Below are positions 26,153 to 34,489 of a stretch of 64,000 nt of DNA, piece after piece. Source of the DNA: Zavarzinella sp. (lineage in GTDB: Bacteria; Planctomycetota; Planctomycetia; Gemmatales; Gemmataceae); the NCBI GenBank assembly GCA_041399155.1, contig JAWKTI010000003.1, forward strand, positions 310,001 to 374,000. The letters are read 5' to 3'. Numbering within the stretch: the first letter of the stretch is position 1; each line of letters begins with the position of its first letter. The translations under genes were made by a program, and so were the position numbers. Below the pieces are notes generated by a model, which was given only the letters and a program-made list of their open reading frames with translations, was not told the origin of the DNA and made no database searches.

Positions 26153-27436
26153 ATGATATTTCAATCTGCAATATTTGCAATTTCTTTGCTTGGACACCAA
26201 GCTGATACGTTAATTGCCAATAATAGCATAATTAAAGAATGGGCAAAAACCGACTCCAGACTCGGTTGGTGCGCAAATGATTTTTTTTTGCACTACATTC
26301 CATTTAATCAGATTGCTATCAGTAAAAAGTACATTTGTGTCAAATGTGAAAATACATTGCTATCATTAGCTCAGTTTGATTCCAAGATATTGCAACAAAA
26401 GTTTAGCTACGGCCTACACTTAAGTGCCTGCAAAATTGAACACAAGCTATTGAAATTATTGTTACAAAATGACAATATTAAGGTGCTTATTATACACGAT
26501 TGTGTTATAGATGATTATTTATTTGAGTTAATTTCATCAAGCAATTCTATTGAAGTGCTTCAGCTATTGTCAACCAATGTCAGTGGCAAAGATATTTCAA
26601 AGTTTAAGCGAATGAAATCCCTTGAATATATCGTTTTTAAAGGCACTAGCGCTTCAGATCGTGAACTACAACAGCTTGCTCAGATTAGCAGCTTGAAGGG
26701 CGTATACCTTTCCGAACGCTCAATCACATTGGATGCTATTAGCAATCTATTGAAAAAACTATCTACGCTAGATGCCTTGGCTCTAAACTTTGTGAAATTG
26801 GATATGCAAGCTATTGTAAACGTTAGTAGATTGAAAAGGCTTAAATATCTTGAGCTTCGCGGAGCTCATTTGACAACTAATATGTGGGCGCTACTTTCAC
26901 GATTTGATTCACTCATGGTGTTGGATGCTTCAGACAATGAAGTTACTCTTAATATATTAGATGAATTTGCCAGATTGTCATCTTTGCAATCGCTCGTATT
27001 GCGAAATGCAAAATTATCAAATGAATCACTGGCTTCAATCAGCAAAATGAGACAGCTTAGATCTTTATTCGTTTCTCAAAATCGTATTACTGATGAAGGC
27101 ATAAGTCATTTAGGCAAGCTTACTAACCTTGAATGTCTTGAATTGGCTTACACAGACATTCAAGGTCATTCCTTGAAGGATTTACAATCATTAACTATAT
27201 TACTTTTAGTGAATTCTAAAATTAACAAATCAACTATTGCCATCGCAGCAAGTTTGCCGAAACTATTCTTGCTTGATATATCACGATGTTTTGACAAATT
27301 AGATTTAGATGATATCAAAGCTATTTTGGCTTCAAAAGTGTTATTAAAATGTTATTGCAGAAGCATTTACTTTGACAAATCAGCGAAGTTGTATATTTTT
27401 AATTTTGATATCTATAAGCTGATAGTTACTGACTAA
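26153..27436 (+). CDS. AT-rich leucine-rich-repeat protein downstream of the RHS tip
   Basis: The 427-residue protein starts at ATG 26153 with TAGGAG five bases upstream. The first ~17 residues are hydrophobic and might be a weak signal peptide. From ~105 on there are a dozen or more LRRs of about 23 residues with the x-L-x-x-L-x-L-x-x-N/T pattern, for example L-K-Y-L-E-L-R-G-A, L-Q-S-L-V-L-R-N-A-K-L and L-E-C-L-E-L-A-Y-T-D-I. The last ~50 residues are not repeats. Codon use is far more AT-rich than the backbone but matches the RHS tip, suggesting they moved together. The role is unknown; a binding partner or immunity protein for the tip is possible. Confidence 0.72.
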   Translation: MIFQSAIFAISLLGHQADTLIANNSIIKEWAKTDSRLGWCANDFFLHYIPFNQIAISKKYICVKCENTLLSLAQFDSKILQQKFSYGLHLSACKIEHKLLKLLLQNDNIKVLIIHDCVIDDYLFELISSSNSIEVLQLLSTNVSGKDISKFKRMKSLEYIVFKGTSASDRELQQLAQISSLKGVYLSERSITLDAISNLLKKLSTLDALALNFVKLDMQAIVNVSRLKRLKYLELRGAHLTTNMWALLSRFDSLMVLDASDNEVTLNILDEFARLSSLQSLVLRNAKLSNESLASISKMRQLRSLFVSQNRITDEGISHLGKLTNLECLELAYTDIQGHSLKDLQSLTILLLVNSKINKSTIAIAASLPKLFLLDISRCFDKLDLDDIKAILASKVLLKCYCRSIYFDKSAKLYIFNFDIYKLIVTD

Positions 27437-27627
27437 TCTTTCTTTGATAAACTAATAATAATATTAATAATTATACAAGTTGTCTGTAGCTCGCTGGTTG
27501 ACAAATCTGTAATTCGACAATACTCTTTCAATATACAAGCTAATGAAATTATACAAGCACATTTTAAGCAGCTCTCGCCTACACCAGTTCTTCCTGGAAA
27601 GCTAGGAAGCCACCGGACTTAGGCCAG
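27437..27627. other. AT-rich non-coding stretch
   Basis: About 190 bases at the right end of the AT-rich block. No gene, hairpin or repeat is evident. Backbone-like composition returns after about 27600. Confidence 0.4.
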
Positions 27628-27867
27628 TTGAATATCCCGTTGCACACTGTCAGCATCGTTTTCGGTATCGATGAAGATCAGGTCGAACAGCCCTTCGGTG
27701 TGTGGGGGGGTAATTTCCTGCTTGATGAACTGGATAATTATTTTGACCGCATGAATGGTGTGAAAACGCGGTTACTGGAGAAAGTGGTATTTCCCAATGG
27801 AAGAACTTGTTGTATAATATCGTTGTACTATTTGTTGAATTGCTGACGGAAACGGATTTCAATGCGC
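27628..27867 (+). pseudogene. Degraded ORF, unidentified
   Basis: A frame from TTG 27628 (I-V-F-G-I-D-E-D-Q-V-E-Q-P-F-G-V-W-G) runs to 27846. Restoring one G in T-T-C-C-C-A-A-T-G-G near 27797 lets it continue as N-L-L-Y-N-I-V-V-L-F-V-E-L-L-T-E-T-D-F to a TAG near 27872, which reads more protein-like than the actual end. There is no good start. It looks like the tail of a decayed gene of unknown family. Confidence 0.3.
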
Positions 27868-27920
27868 TTTAGCATCCATTGAACGCCTGGAATGGAAGCA
27901 AAAGGTAAAGCGTTTTTCGA

Positions 27921-28625
27921 ATGTTTCGAGATCCTGTTTCTGCAAGCACTCACCTGTTTGCACTGCCGATTCTGGTTGTCGCTGGGCTGTTTTTACTGCG
28001 GTTTTCCCGCACCCCTCAGTCCAGATTTCTGAACACCATTTACATCATCAGTGCGATTATCCTGTATACCGCCAGTGGCACCTACCACGCATACGTGGGC
28101 AGCACTGCCTGCATGGATTTTCTGCAAAAAGTCGATCTGAGTGCGATTTTCATTTTTATTACGGGCACCACCACCCCAATTATTGGCTACCTGCTCCCAC
28201 GATTTCGCAGGCAGTTTCTCATTACCATCTGGTCCATCTGTTTCATCGGCATCGCCAGCGTATGGCTGTTTCCCAAGCCACCCTATGGGCTGATTGTGGG
28301 GCAATATGCCTTGCTTGGCGTAGGTTCGCTGGTGATGGCAGTAGTGATGGGCATGCGGGCCAACTGGCACCAGATGAAATGGCTGGTCGGCGGGGGCAGC
28401 ATTTACCTGCTTGGTGCCTTCTGCGATGCGATGAAATGGCCCAAACTTTACCCGGGGGTCTTCAGTACCCACGAATTAATGCACTGCACCGACCTGCTAG
28501 GCACCATCTTTCACTATGTCTTCATTCTGCAAATGACCACCGAAATGAAGCAAATCACTCCAGCGCACAAAGCGGCCCACACAGAAGAGTACGAACCGGA
28601 AGTGCTGGTGCCCCAGCAGTGCTAA
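27921..28625 (+). CDS. Hemolysin III / PAQR-family membrane protein
   Basis: The 234-residue protein has seven hydrophobic segments and the family's metal-site residues: S-G-T-Y-H-A-Y near residue 53 and H-E-L-M-H-C-T-D near residue 190 (the HxxxH pattern). Bacterial hemolysin III/YqfA proteins belong to the CREST/PAQR superfamily and are thought to be membrane hydrolases acting on lipids; the hemolysin name is historical. It resides in the inner membrane. The final ~25 residues form a polar tail. No clear Shine-Dalgarno precedes ATG 27921, and it stands alone. Confidence 0.82.
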   Translation: MFRDPVSASTHLFALPILVVAGLFLLRFSRTPQSRFLNTIYIISAIILYTASGTYHAYVGSTACMDFLQKVDLSAIFIFITGTTTPIIGYLLPRFRRQFLITIWSICFIGIASVWLFPKPPYGLIVGQYALLGVGSLVMAVVMGMRANWHQMKWLVGGGSIYLLGAFCDAMKWPKLYPGVFSTHELMHCTDLLGTIFHYVFILQMTTEMKQITPAHKAAHTEEYEPEVLVPQQC

Positions 28626-28817
28626 AGTAATGCGGATACGTCTGGCGAATCGGCCAAATCTGGCCAACGCAGGCGATTTGCAAATGAATTCAAATCAGAT
28701 TTCACTTTCAACAAAGATCAGGCAAGCTCGCCTTGCACAATTTACCAGATGCGGGTATCACCTTCGAGTGTCATGATGATTCTCAGATGAATGTAAGATC
28801 GAAGGAGTGAAACTCGA

Positions 28818-29732
28818 ATGAACCGCTGGACCCGAATGCTGTTTGCCAGCATTGCCGCAACTGGCTTGACTGCAACAACTTACGCACAAACACCTCCCAT
28901 GTTGCCTCCACCTGCAGGGACTCCCGCAGCACCCACGGGACCAGTGGCGATTGTGCACGGCAAAGAAATTTCTGCAGCAGCAGTCGAACGTGCGCTGCGT
29001 CCGGTGGATCCCAGCAAGCGGGAAATGGCAAAAAAAGAAGTGGTCAATTTTCTGGTGGAAAATGCACTGGTCGACCTTTATCTGGAAATGCTGAAAGTTT
29101 CCGTTGAAACCAAAGATGTGGATACCCAACTGGCAGCCTTCAAAGCAGAAGTAACCAAAGCCAAGCAGGATTACGCCAAAGTGTTGCAGGATCTGGCAAT
29201 CACCGAACCAGAACTGAAAACCGAAATTCAGAACCAGTTGAAATGGGATAAATTTGTCGATACCCAGGCCACTCCGGAAACCCTGAAAGCCTTCTTCAGC
29301 GGTAATTCGGAAATGTTTGATGGTAGCGAAGTCAAAGCCAAACACATTCTGGTGGGCTGTAAACCGGAAGATGCCACCGCACGCACCGAAGCGAAAACGA
29401 AAATCACTGCCATTCGTGCAGCACTGATTAAGCAGGCAGAGGAAATGTGTGCCAAGCAACCCGCTGAAAGCGATCCAATTCGCAAAGAACGCCAGCGTCA
29501 ATTGTGCTATGAAATGACCTTTGCTGCGTGGGCCAAAGAACATTCCACCTGCCCATCGAAAACCGACGGTGGCGACCTGGGAATGTTTCGCCGGATTGGT
29601 GTGATGGTGGAACCATTTGCGAAAGTGGCATTTGCCCAGAAGCCTTATGATGTCAGCGAACCAGTGGAAACCGACTTTGGCTATCACCTGATTCTGGTGA
29701 CCCAGCAAACCAGGGGAAGCAGTGAAGTTTGA
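28818..29732 (+). CDS. Secreted PpiC/parvulin-type peptidyl-prolyl isomerase, tail frameshifted
   Basis: The protein has a signal peptide (M-N-R-W-T-R-M-L-F-A-S-I-A-A-T-G ... T-Y-A) and a Pro-rich linker. A SurA/PrsA-like helical region comes next, then a rotamase domain opening V-K-A-K-H-I-L-V and closing G-G-D-L-G-M-F-R-R ... T-D-F-G-Y-H-L-I-L-V. It probably folds secreted proteins. The present frame ends at 29732 just after the rotamase domain. One base shifted, the reading continues without interruption to TAG 29835 as V-K-F-E-D-M-K-D-F-V-K-Q-V-Y, the helical tail expected for this family. The complete gene is therefore likely 28818-29835 with a one-base indel near 29705. Confidence 0.82.
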   Translation: MNRWTRMLFASIAATGLTATTYAQTPPMLPPPAGTPAAPTGPVAIVHGKEISAAAVERALRPVDPSKREMAKKEVVNFLVENALVDLYLEMLKVSVETKDVDTQLAAFKAEVTKAKQDYAKVLQDLAITEPELKTEIQNQLKWDKFVDTQATPETLKAFFSGNSEMFDGSEVKAKHILVGCKPEDATARTEAKTKITAIRAALIKQAEEMCAKQPAESDPIRKERQRQLCYEMTFAAWAKEHSTCPSKTDGGDLGMFRRIGVMVEPFAKVAFAQKPYDVSEPVETDFGYHLILVTQQTRGSSEV

Positions 29733-29844
29733 AGATATGAAAGATTTTGTGAAGCAGGTCTATGCCATGAAATTACGTGAGAAAATTGTCGAAGCCATGC
29801 GTGCAGACAAAAACATCAAGATTGAAATGAAGTAGTTTTTTGAC

Positions 29845-31017
29845 TTAATACCGGAAGCTGTATTCGGCCTTGTTTTTCATGATGACCATGGTGACCAATG
29901 CCCAGATGCTACCGATGACAAGGTAATTCAGGATCCACATGGCATAGAGGAGGTCTAGACCGGATTCTTTACCAATTGCTTCCAGTAATAATGCGAACAA
30001 TATCCCTAACAACCAGATTGCCCCACATGCAATGGAAAAACCAATACACACTTTCATATTAACGGTTTTCAGATTGCGGTCACCCGATACCATTGCCAGA
30101 CTACGCAAGTAAAGCAGATACAGTACTCCAATTGCAATTCCTGTCAGGTTCAGCAGGATACCCAGGAAAACATCCCCTGCATCTGGAGAAGCAATTGCAA
30201 TGCTGATGAACAGGACATTGCCAATCGCAGTCAATGTGGTCGCAAAAGTACCCCAATTGAACGAACCAAAAGCAGGTCCGAATGCGTTGTTTCGGTCCGC
30301 TGCTGCAACAAACGACAGAATAATATGAAGCAGCATGGTTGCTGCCAAAGCAATAGCAAGTCCTAATGCTCCACGGGCACGCGGGCCTGCAATCTGGAAG
30401 CCAAAAGCAGTAGCGGCGGTTAGCAACGCTCCCAAGCCTGAAGCACCAGCCAGTATAGAGAGCAATTTCGGGCCTTCATCGTAGTTCGCTCCCGCCCAGG
30501 TGATGATTGCTGAAATTGCCAGAAGCACTGCACCGCCTACCCAGATCCAACCAGCAATGGTCATCAACAACAGAGACAGTGGGACAAAAGCAAACTGCTT
30601 CTGTAATTCCTTTTTGGATGGTTTTTTACTGCTGCGTCGGGAATAGCCGCCATCGTCGTCATCTTCATCATCGTCATAACGACTGGATTTCCGCTTGCGT
30701 GGGCGGTCGTCGTCATCTGCATCATCGTCGTAACGACTTGCTTTCCGCTTGCGTGGGCGGTCATCATCATCTTCATCATCGTCGTAGCGACTGGATTTCC
30801 GCTTACGTGGGCGGTCGTCTTCATCCTCATCTTCGTCGTAACGCCCACCACGGCGTGGGCGGGGCTCATCGTCATCATCCCGACTTGAAGAACGCGCAGA
30901 AACTCCTTCCGTTGAAAGGAAAATATTTCCGCACGCGGGGCATTTGACCTTTTTGGCTGGGGAATCATCCGGAAATTTCATCCCTTTCCGACAAGCTGGA
31001 CAATGGATTACTGCCAT
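29845..31017 (-). CDS. Zinc-ribbon multi-pass membrane protein with charged tandem repeats
   Basis: The 390-residue protein starts at ATG 31017 (M-A-V-I-H-C-P-A-C). Residues 6-30 are a zinc ribbon of two C-P-A-C pairs, similar to MJ0042-type finger domains. Residues ~45-122 are a charged low-complexity linker with three perfectly spaced 18-residue repeats alternating R-P-R-K-R-K and D/E runs. From ~145 on there are six or seven transmembrane helices. The function is unknown; such zinc-finger plus membrane proteins are frequent in planctomycetes. It converges with the PpiC gene, with only nine bases between that gene's tail and this stop. Confidence 0.78.
   Translation of the reverse strand: MAVIHCPACRKGMKFPDDSPAKKVKCPACGNIFLSTEGVSARSSSRDDDDEPRPRRGGRYDEDEDEDDRPRKRKSSRYDDDEDDDDRPRKRKASRYDDDADDDDRPRKRKSSRYDDDEDDDDGGYSRRSSKKPSKKELQKQFAFVPLSLLLMTIAGWIWVGGAVLLAISAIITWAGANYDEGPKLLSILAGASGLGALLTAATAFGFQIAGPRARGALGLAIALAATMLLHIILSFVAAADRNNAFGPAFGSFNWGTFATTLTAIGNVLFISIAIASPDAGDVFLGILLNLTGIAIGVLYLLYLRSLAMVSGDRNLKTVNMKVCIGFSIACGAIWLLGILFALLLEAIGKESGLDLLYAMWILNYLVIGSIWALVTMVIMKNKAEYSFRY
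30652..30813 (-). repeat. Three 54-base tandem repeats inside a gene
   Basis: Three in-frame copies of a 54-base unit encode R-P-R-K-R-K-S/A-S-R-Y followed by eight acidic residues. A diverged partial copy precedes them. The units differ by only a few bases, so they arose by recent duplication and may vary in number between strains. Confidence 0.85.
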
Positions 31018-31150
31018 ATTCGAACCGCTCCATTGAAAAAACAACAAAAGAATGAGTCAATTTCGAGTTAAGGTTTTTATAGCAGTTCAGAAGTGCTGAT
31101 TCTGGCAGAAAAAGATGAAGAATTGTAACGGCTTTTAACTTCCGTTCCGG

Positions 31151-31594
31151 TTATGCGGGTTGCTGAATGCCCACTTCTGCCAGAATAATCGCCGCACGGT
31201 TGCCATCATCGACGGTGTCGAAGGTGATATAGCCGACGAATTTTTCACCGACGGAAGTCATCATTGCACTGTGCAGGTGGATGCCCGCCTGGGCCCACGC
31301 ATGTTTAATCCGGTGGGCCAAACCTGCTGTATCATCGCCCACCACCCGCATTACCACGGGGTTCTGCACTTCATGCAGACCCGCTTCACGAGCAGCTTCC
31401 ATCTGCTCCGCACCTACGATCGGTGCGACACATAAAAGACTACAGCCCGGATTATCCGGGCATTTTTCCGTTTCAACATACTCCAAATCAGCGTTGGCAT
31501 CGTCCAGTTTGCCAAGAATTTCCACAATTTTGTTACTGTTGTCTGGGACTTCGACAGACCAGATGTGGACACGATCCATTTTGAAGCTCATCAT
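31151..31594 (-). CDS. ACT-domain protein, possible amino-acid sensor
   Basis: The 147-residue protein has AGGAG seven bases before ATG 31594. It appears to hold two ACT-like units: V-H-I-W-S-V-E-V-P-D-N-S-N-K-I near the start and V-V-M-R-V-V-G-D-D-T-A-G-L-A-H-R in the second half. Each shows the beta-alpha-beta turn with D/N and G. Stand-alone ACT proteins usually bind an amino acid and regulate an enzyme. No partner gene is adjacent, so the target is unknown. It is cytoplasmic. Confidence 0.7.
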   Translation of the reverse strand: MMSFKMDRVHIWSVEVPDNSNKIVEILGKLDDANADLEYVETEKCPDNPGCSLLCVAPIVGAEQMEAAREAGLHEVQNPVVMRVVGDDTAGLAHRIKHAWAQAGIHLHSAMMTSVGEKFVGYITFDTVDDGNRAAIILAEVGIQQPA

Positions 31595-31759
31595 TTGCTC
31601 CTGATTTTGAGAAAGGACAGAGTATGATCCTAAATCCCAACGGGACGGAAAGCTACGAAAAAATCGCTAAACTTCTCCAGTTCCGTTCAGAAGCCCCGGC
31701 GTGTTCTGCAAGGGCCACCCCATTTTACCATAAGGGCAATACCCAGCGAAACGCTCTGA

Positions 31760-32110
31760 TTATTTGATGACTATTTTGCCCGCGGTGCCCTGGACCGGAT
31801 ACGATTCTGCCACTGGGCCGACCAGCCATACATCAACCTGCCCACCTTCTTTCAGATCTTTCAAGGTGGCTGGGACCAGTTTGTCGCCTTGCAGACGCAG
31901 AATTTTGGTCTTTTCGTTCACCCGCACACTCGCTTTGTCGTATTCAAAGGCGGGATTGCGCTCACCATCGCAAAGAAAGGAACCGGTGAGCCCTTTTTCA
32001 TCGGTGATGCGAATATTCTTCGCGGGCCCGGTAACCGAAATTTTCTCTGCACCGTGGGAGAACCCGCTAACCAAACACATTAATGCCAATATTACGATAT
32101 TGCTGCGCAC
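31760..32110 (-). CDS. Small secreted protein, DUF3221-like
   Basis: I choose GTG 32110 because GGAG lies seven bases upstream and the product then begins with a clean signal peptide (V-R-S-N-I-V-I-L-A-L-M-C-L-V-S-G); a GTG at 32146 gives 12 extra residues. The mature ~95 residues form an OB-like beta-barrel: L-T-G-S-F-L-C-D-G, A-S-V-R-V-N-E-K-T-K-I, and G-P-V-A-E-S-Y-P-V-Q-G-T-A-G-K-I, which recalls the S-Y-P-x-Q-x-x-A signature of DUF3221 proteins. It is periplasmic and of unknown role. Confidence 0.66.
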   Translation of the reverse strand: MRSNIVILALMCLVSGFSHGAEKISVTGPAKNIRITDEKGLTGSFLCDGERNPAFEYDKASVRVNEKTKILRLQGDKLVPATLKDLKEGGQVDVWLVGPVAESYPVQGTAGKIVIK

Positions 32111-32252
32111 CAATATTCTCCAAAAGAAATCAAATTCACGACCCACTTCAACCGTGGGGATATGATTCAGACGATTTCCCCACCGTCTAAGATTGAGAAA
32201 AGGAAAAAAACGCTAGAATAACAGAACAATTATTTTTGGGAGTGGCCGGCGA

Positions 32253-33560
32253 ATGGCTGGAATGACGCTGACGGAGAAAGTACTGGCGAAAGCTGCCGGG
32301 AAAGCCCACGTGGCACCTGGGGAAAATACCTGGGTCAACGTGGATGTGCTGATGACCCACGATGTCTGTGGACCTGGCACCATTGGCATTTTCAAGAAAC
32401 ACTTTGGAAAAGATGCCAAGGTGTTTGATCGTGAGAAAGTTGTCATTATCCCCGATCATTACATTTTTACCGCAGACAGCATGGCCAACCGCAACGTCGA
32501 TGTACTGCGGGAATTCGCCAAAGAACAGGATCTCCCCTACTTCTACGATGTTGGCACGGATCGCTACAAAGGCGTCTGCCACATTGCCTTACCTGAAGAA
32601 GGCCACACTCGACCTGGGGAAGTGCTGCTGGGCACCGATAGCCACACCTGCACTGCCGGTGCGTTCGGCCAGTTTGCCACCGGGATTGGTAATACCGATG
32701 CGGGCTTTGTGATGGGAACCGGCAAACTGTGGCTGAAGACCCCACCCACCATGCGGTTTGTATTTCACGGGCAACTCCCACCGTATCTGATGGCAAAAGA
32801 CCTGATTCTGGCCGTCATAGGTGATATTGGCTGCGACGGTGCCACCTACCGGGCAATGGAATTCGATGGTGATGGCGTTTATGCACTGAACATGGAAGAG
32901 CGGATGACGCTCTGCAACATGGCCATTGAAGCGGGTGGCAAAAATGGCTGCATCGCACCGGATGAGGTCACCATCGAATATGTGAACAAGCGGAACGCAG
33001 GCCAGCGTCCATACACTGTGGTGAAAAGTGACGCAGATGCCCAGTTCATCTTCGAAAAAGTTTACGACGTGACGAAAATGGAGCCGGTGGTGGCAAAGCC
33101 CCACAGTCCGGATAATAAGGCGTTTGTTAGCCAATTGAAGGGCGAAAAACTCGACCGGGCTTACATTGGGTCGTGTACAGGTGGGAAAATGACCGATTTT
33201 CGTGCTGCCGCAGCATTGCTGCGTGGCAAGGAAGTACGGATCGACACCTTCATTGTTCCCGCCACCACAGAAGTGGCCCGGGGCCTGAAAACAGAAAAAA
33301 TCGGCGACCAGACATTAGAAGAAATCTTCCTTGCGTCTGGCGCGAAAATTGGCGAAGCTTCCTGCGCTGCCTGTCTTGGTGGGCCATCCGATACTTTTGG
33401 CCGCCTGAATCAGGCAATTCGGTGCATCAGCACCACGAACCGGAACTTCCCAGGCCGGATGGGCCACAAGCAGGCCGAAGTTTTTCTGGCCAGTCCCATG
33501 ACGGTGGCTGCCAGCGCCCTCACAGGTGAAATCAGCGACCCACGTGATCTGGTTGTCTGA
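32253..33560 (+). CDS. leuC: 3-isopropylmalate dehydratase/homoaconitase large subunit (aconitase family)
   Basis: The 435-residue enzyme is of the shorter, archaeal-type LeuC/HacA class. It carries T-H-D-V-C-G-P-G near residue 35, L-L-G-T-D-S-H-T-C-T-A-G-A-F-G-Q, and the 4Fe-4S ligands in I-G-S-C-T-G-G and A-S-C-A-A-C-L-G-G. A GGGAG lies ~10 bases before ATG 32253. It isomerises 2-isopropylmalate (leucine synthesis) or homocitrate, or a similar acid. The small subunit is not next to it, which is unusual in bacteria. From sequence alone, leucine and lysine-type routes cannot be told apart. Confidence 0.85.
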   Translation: MAGMTLTEKVLAKAAGKAHVAPGENTWVNVDVLMTHDVCGPGTIGIFKKHFGKDAKVFDREKVVIIPDHYIFTADSMANRNVDVLREFAKEQDLPYFYDVGTDRYKGVCHIALPEEGHTRPGEVLLGTDSHTCTAGAFGQFATGIGNTDAGFVMGTGKLWLKTPPTMRFVFHGQLPPYLMAKDLILAVIGDIGCDGATYRAMEFDGDGVYALNMEERMTLCNMAIEAGGKNGCIAPDEVTIEYVNKRNAGQRPYTVVKSDADAQFIFEKVYDVTKMEPVVAKPHSPDNKAFVSQLKGEKLDRAYIGSCTGGKMTDFRAAAALLRGKEVRIDTFIVPATTEVARGLKTEKIGDQTLEEIFLASGAKIGEASCAACLGGPSDTFGRLNQAIRCISTTNRNFPGRMGHKQAEVFLASPMTVAASALTGEISDPRDLVV

Positions 33561-34049
33561 GATGCTGCAGCCGCTCTTTCAGAAAACTCATTAATATAGC
33601 TGCTCCCTTCGAAGTGAAAAAATCGCCTGATTTACCCATTTTCCATCGGAAGCGGTGAAAGAAACAGCGATTGTTTGATCCCACCTTGTTTTCTGGCAGG
33701 TGGGGCGTTACTATGTACTAACCCTGCTGTGTTCGTGATGAAACGTTGCTTTTTGTGGTGAACCGATAAAAACCCGTAGGGAACCGACTACTCCTGCTAG
33801 TGCTGCAAGCCCGTCACCTTCTTTCTGAGAAGGACCGCAACGGTGATCCAAAAGCTAGTGGGGCGGTGCCCACATTAATGACGGGTTCCCCAAATACGAT
33901 TCACACGGCACAAGCGGGGTTTTTCTACTGGTGCCTTGCCTTAATATTCGCTGGCATATTCTCTTCCCCACTTGTCATTGGGTGGGCAGGACGTTAGAAC
34001 GTACTATTCACGATAAAAAAACTTACTTTATTTCAGGATATTTGTACAG
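33561..34049. other. Gene-free stretch with strong complementary segments, candidate structured RNA
   Basis: About 490 bases without a gene. From 33771 to 33905 several segments can pair: AACCCGT (33771-33777) with ACGGGTT (33880-33886), GGGAACC (33779-33785) with GGTTCCC of the same downstream block, and an inner CCTTCT/AGAAGG hairpin near 33817-33833 enclosed by GTCACC/GGTGAT. Two upstream segments competing for one downstream segment is typical of a switch or of a structured RNA. A GGCAC/GTGCC pair follows near 33907. It matches no RNA family I can recognise. Confidence 0.35.
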
Positions 34050-34223
34050 ATGGTTGAGCGTCGCAAAGAATTGGATCGTCGGTATCATCACAAAGCGAAG
34101 ATGATGAAATTAAAGCGGAAACTGAAAAACGCCCAAGGCGAAGAGCGCACACAGATTCTTGCAAAGATCAAGCGGATCAGTCCTTACTGGACCGAACCAG
34201 CTGCTGCACCTGCCAATTCCTGA
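34050..34223 (+). CDS. Small basic coiled protein, DUF6800-like
   Basis: ATG 34050 opens a 57-residue frame: M-V-E-R-R-K-E-L-D-R-R-Y-H-H-K-A-K-M, a Lys/Arg-rich helix, then R-I-S-P-Y-W-T-E-P. Planctomycetes commonly encode a protein of this size and pattern (DUF6800). It is very basic and helical, so it may bind nucleic acid or the ribosome, but its function is unknown. No strong Shine-Dalgarno is seen (AGGATATTTGTACAG lies upstream). The codon pattern and ending in a Pro/Ala tail support a real gene. Confidence 0.66.
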   Translation: MVERRKELDRRYHHKAKMMKLKRKLKNAQGEERTQILAKIKRISPYWTEPAAAPANS

Positions 34224-34489
34224 GAATTCTCTCATTTTACCGCCGGCCACACAAATTTGACGCAAAATTTGCGGCTATCATCAGCAATGAAGGCTGATTC
34301 GAGTGGAAAATCTGTCTCGCGCACCACCAGATTTCTGATGAATTTCCCACTTTTTTGAAAAATTCCAGTTTTCCTGCAAACGAAAATACTGTTCATTCGT
34401 ATAATATAGTAGAAGTGGTTGCCCAAACACAGCCACGGGTTGTTAACATGTCTTTAGGCGGGTCGTCCTTCCATCACCAGGAGACAACA

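Noticed and set aside
28758..29708. 316-codon frame antisense to the PpiC gene
   Set aside because: Cys/Phe/His-rich nonsense typical of reverse-complement reading.
30652..30813. Considered as a CRISPR array
   Set aside because: The units are directly adjacent, in frame and coding, with no spacers.
33561..34049. Tested as SRP RNA, RNase P RNA, tmRNA or 6S RNA
   Set aside because: None of the conserved core words of these RNAs is present, so only a generic structured-RNA candidate is reported.
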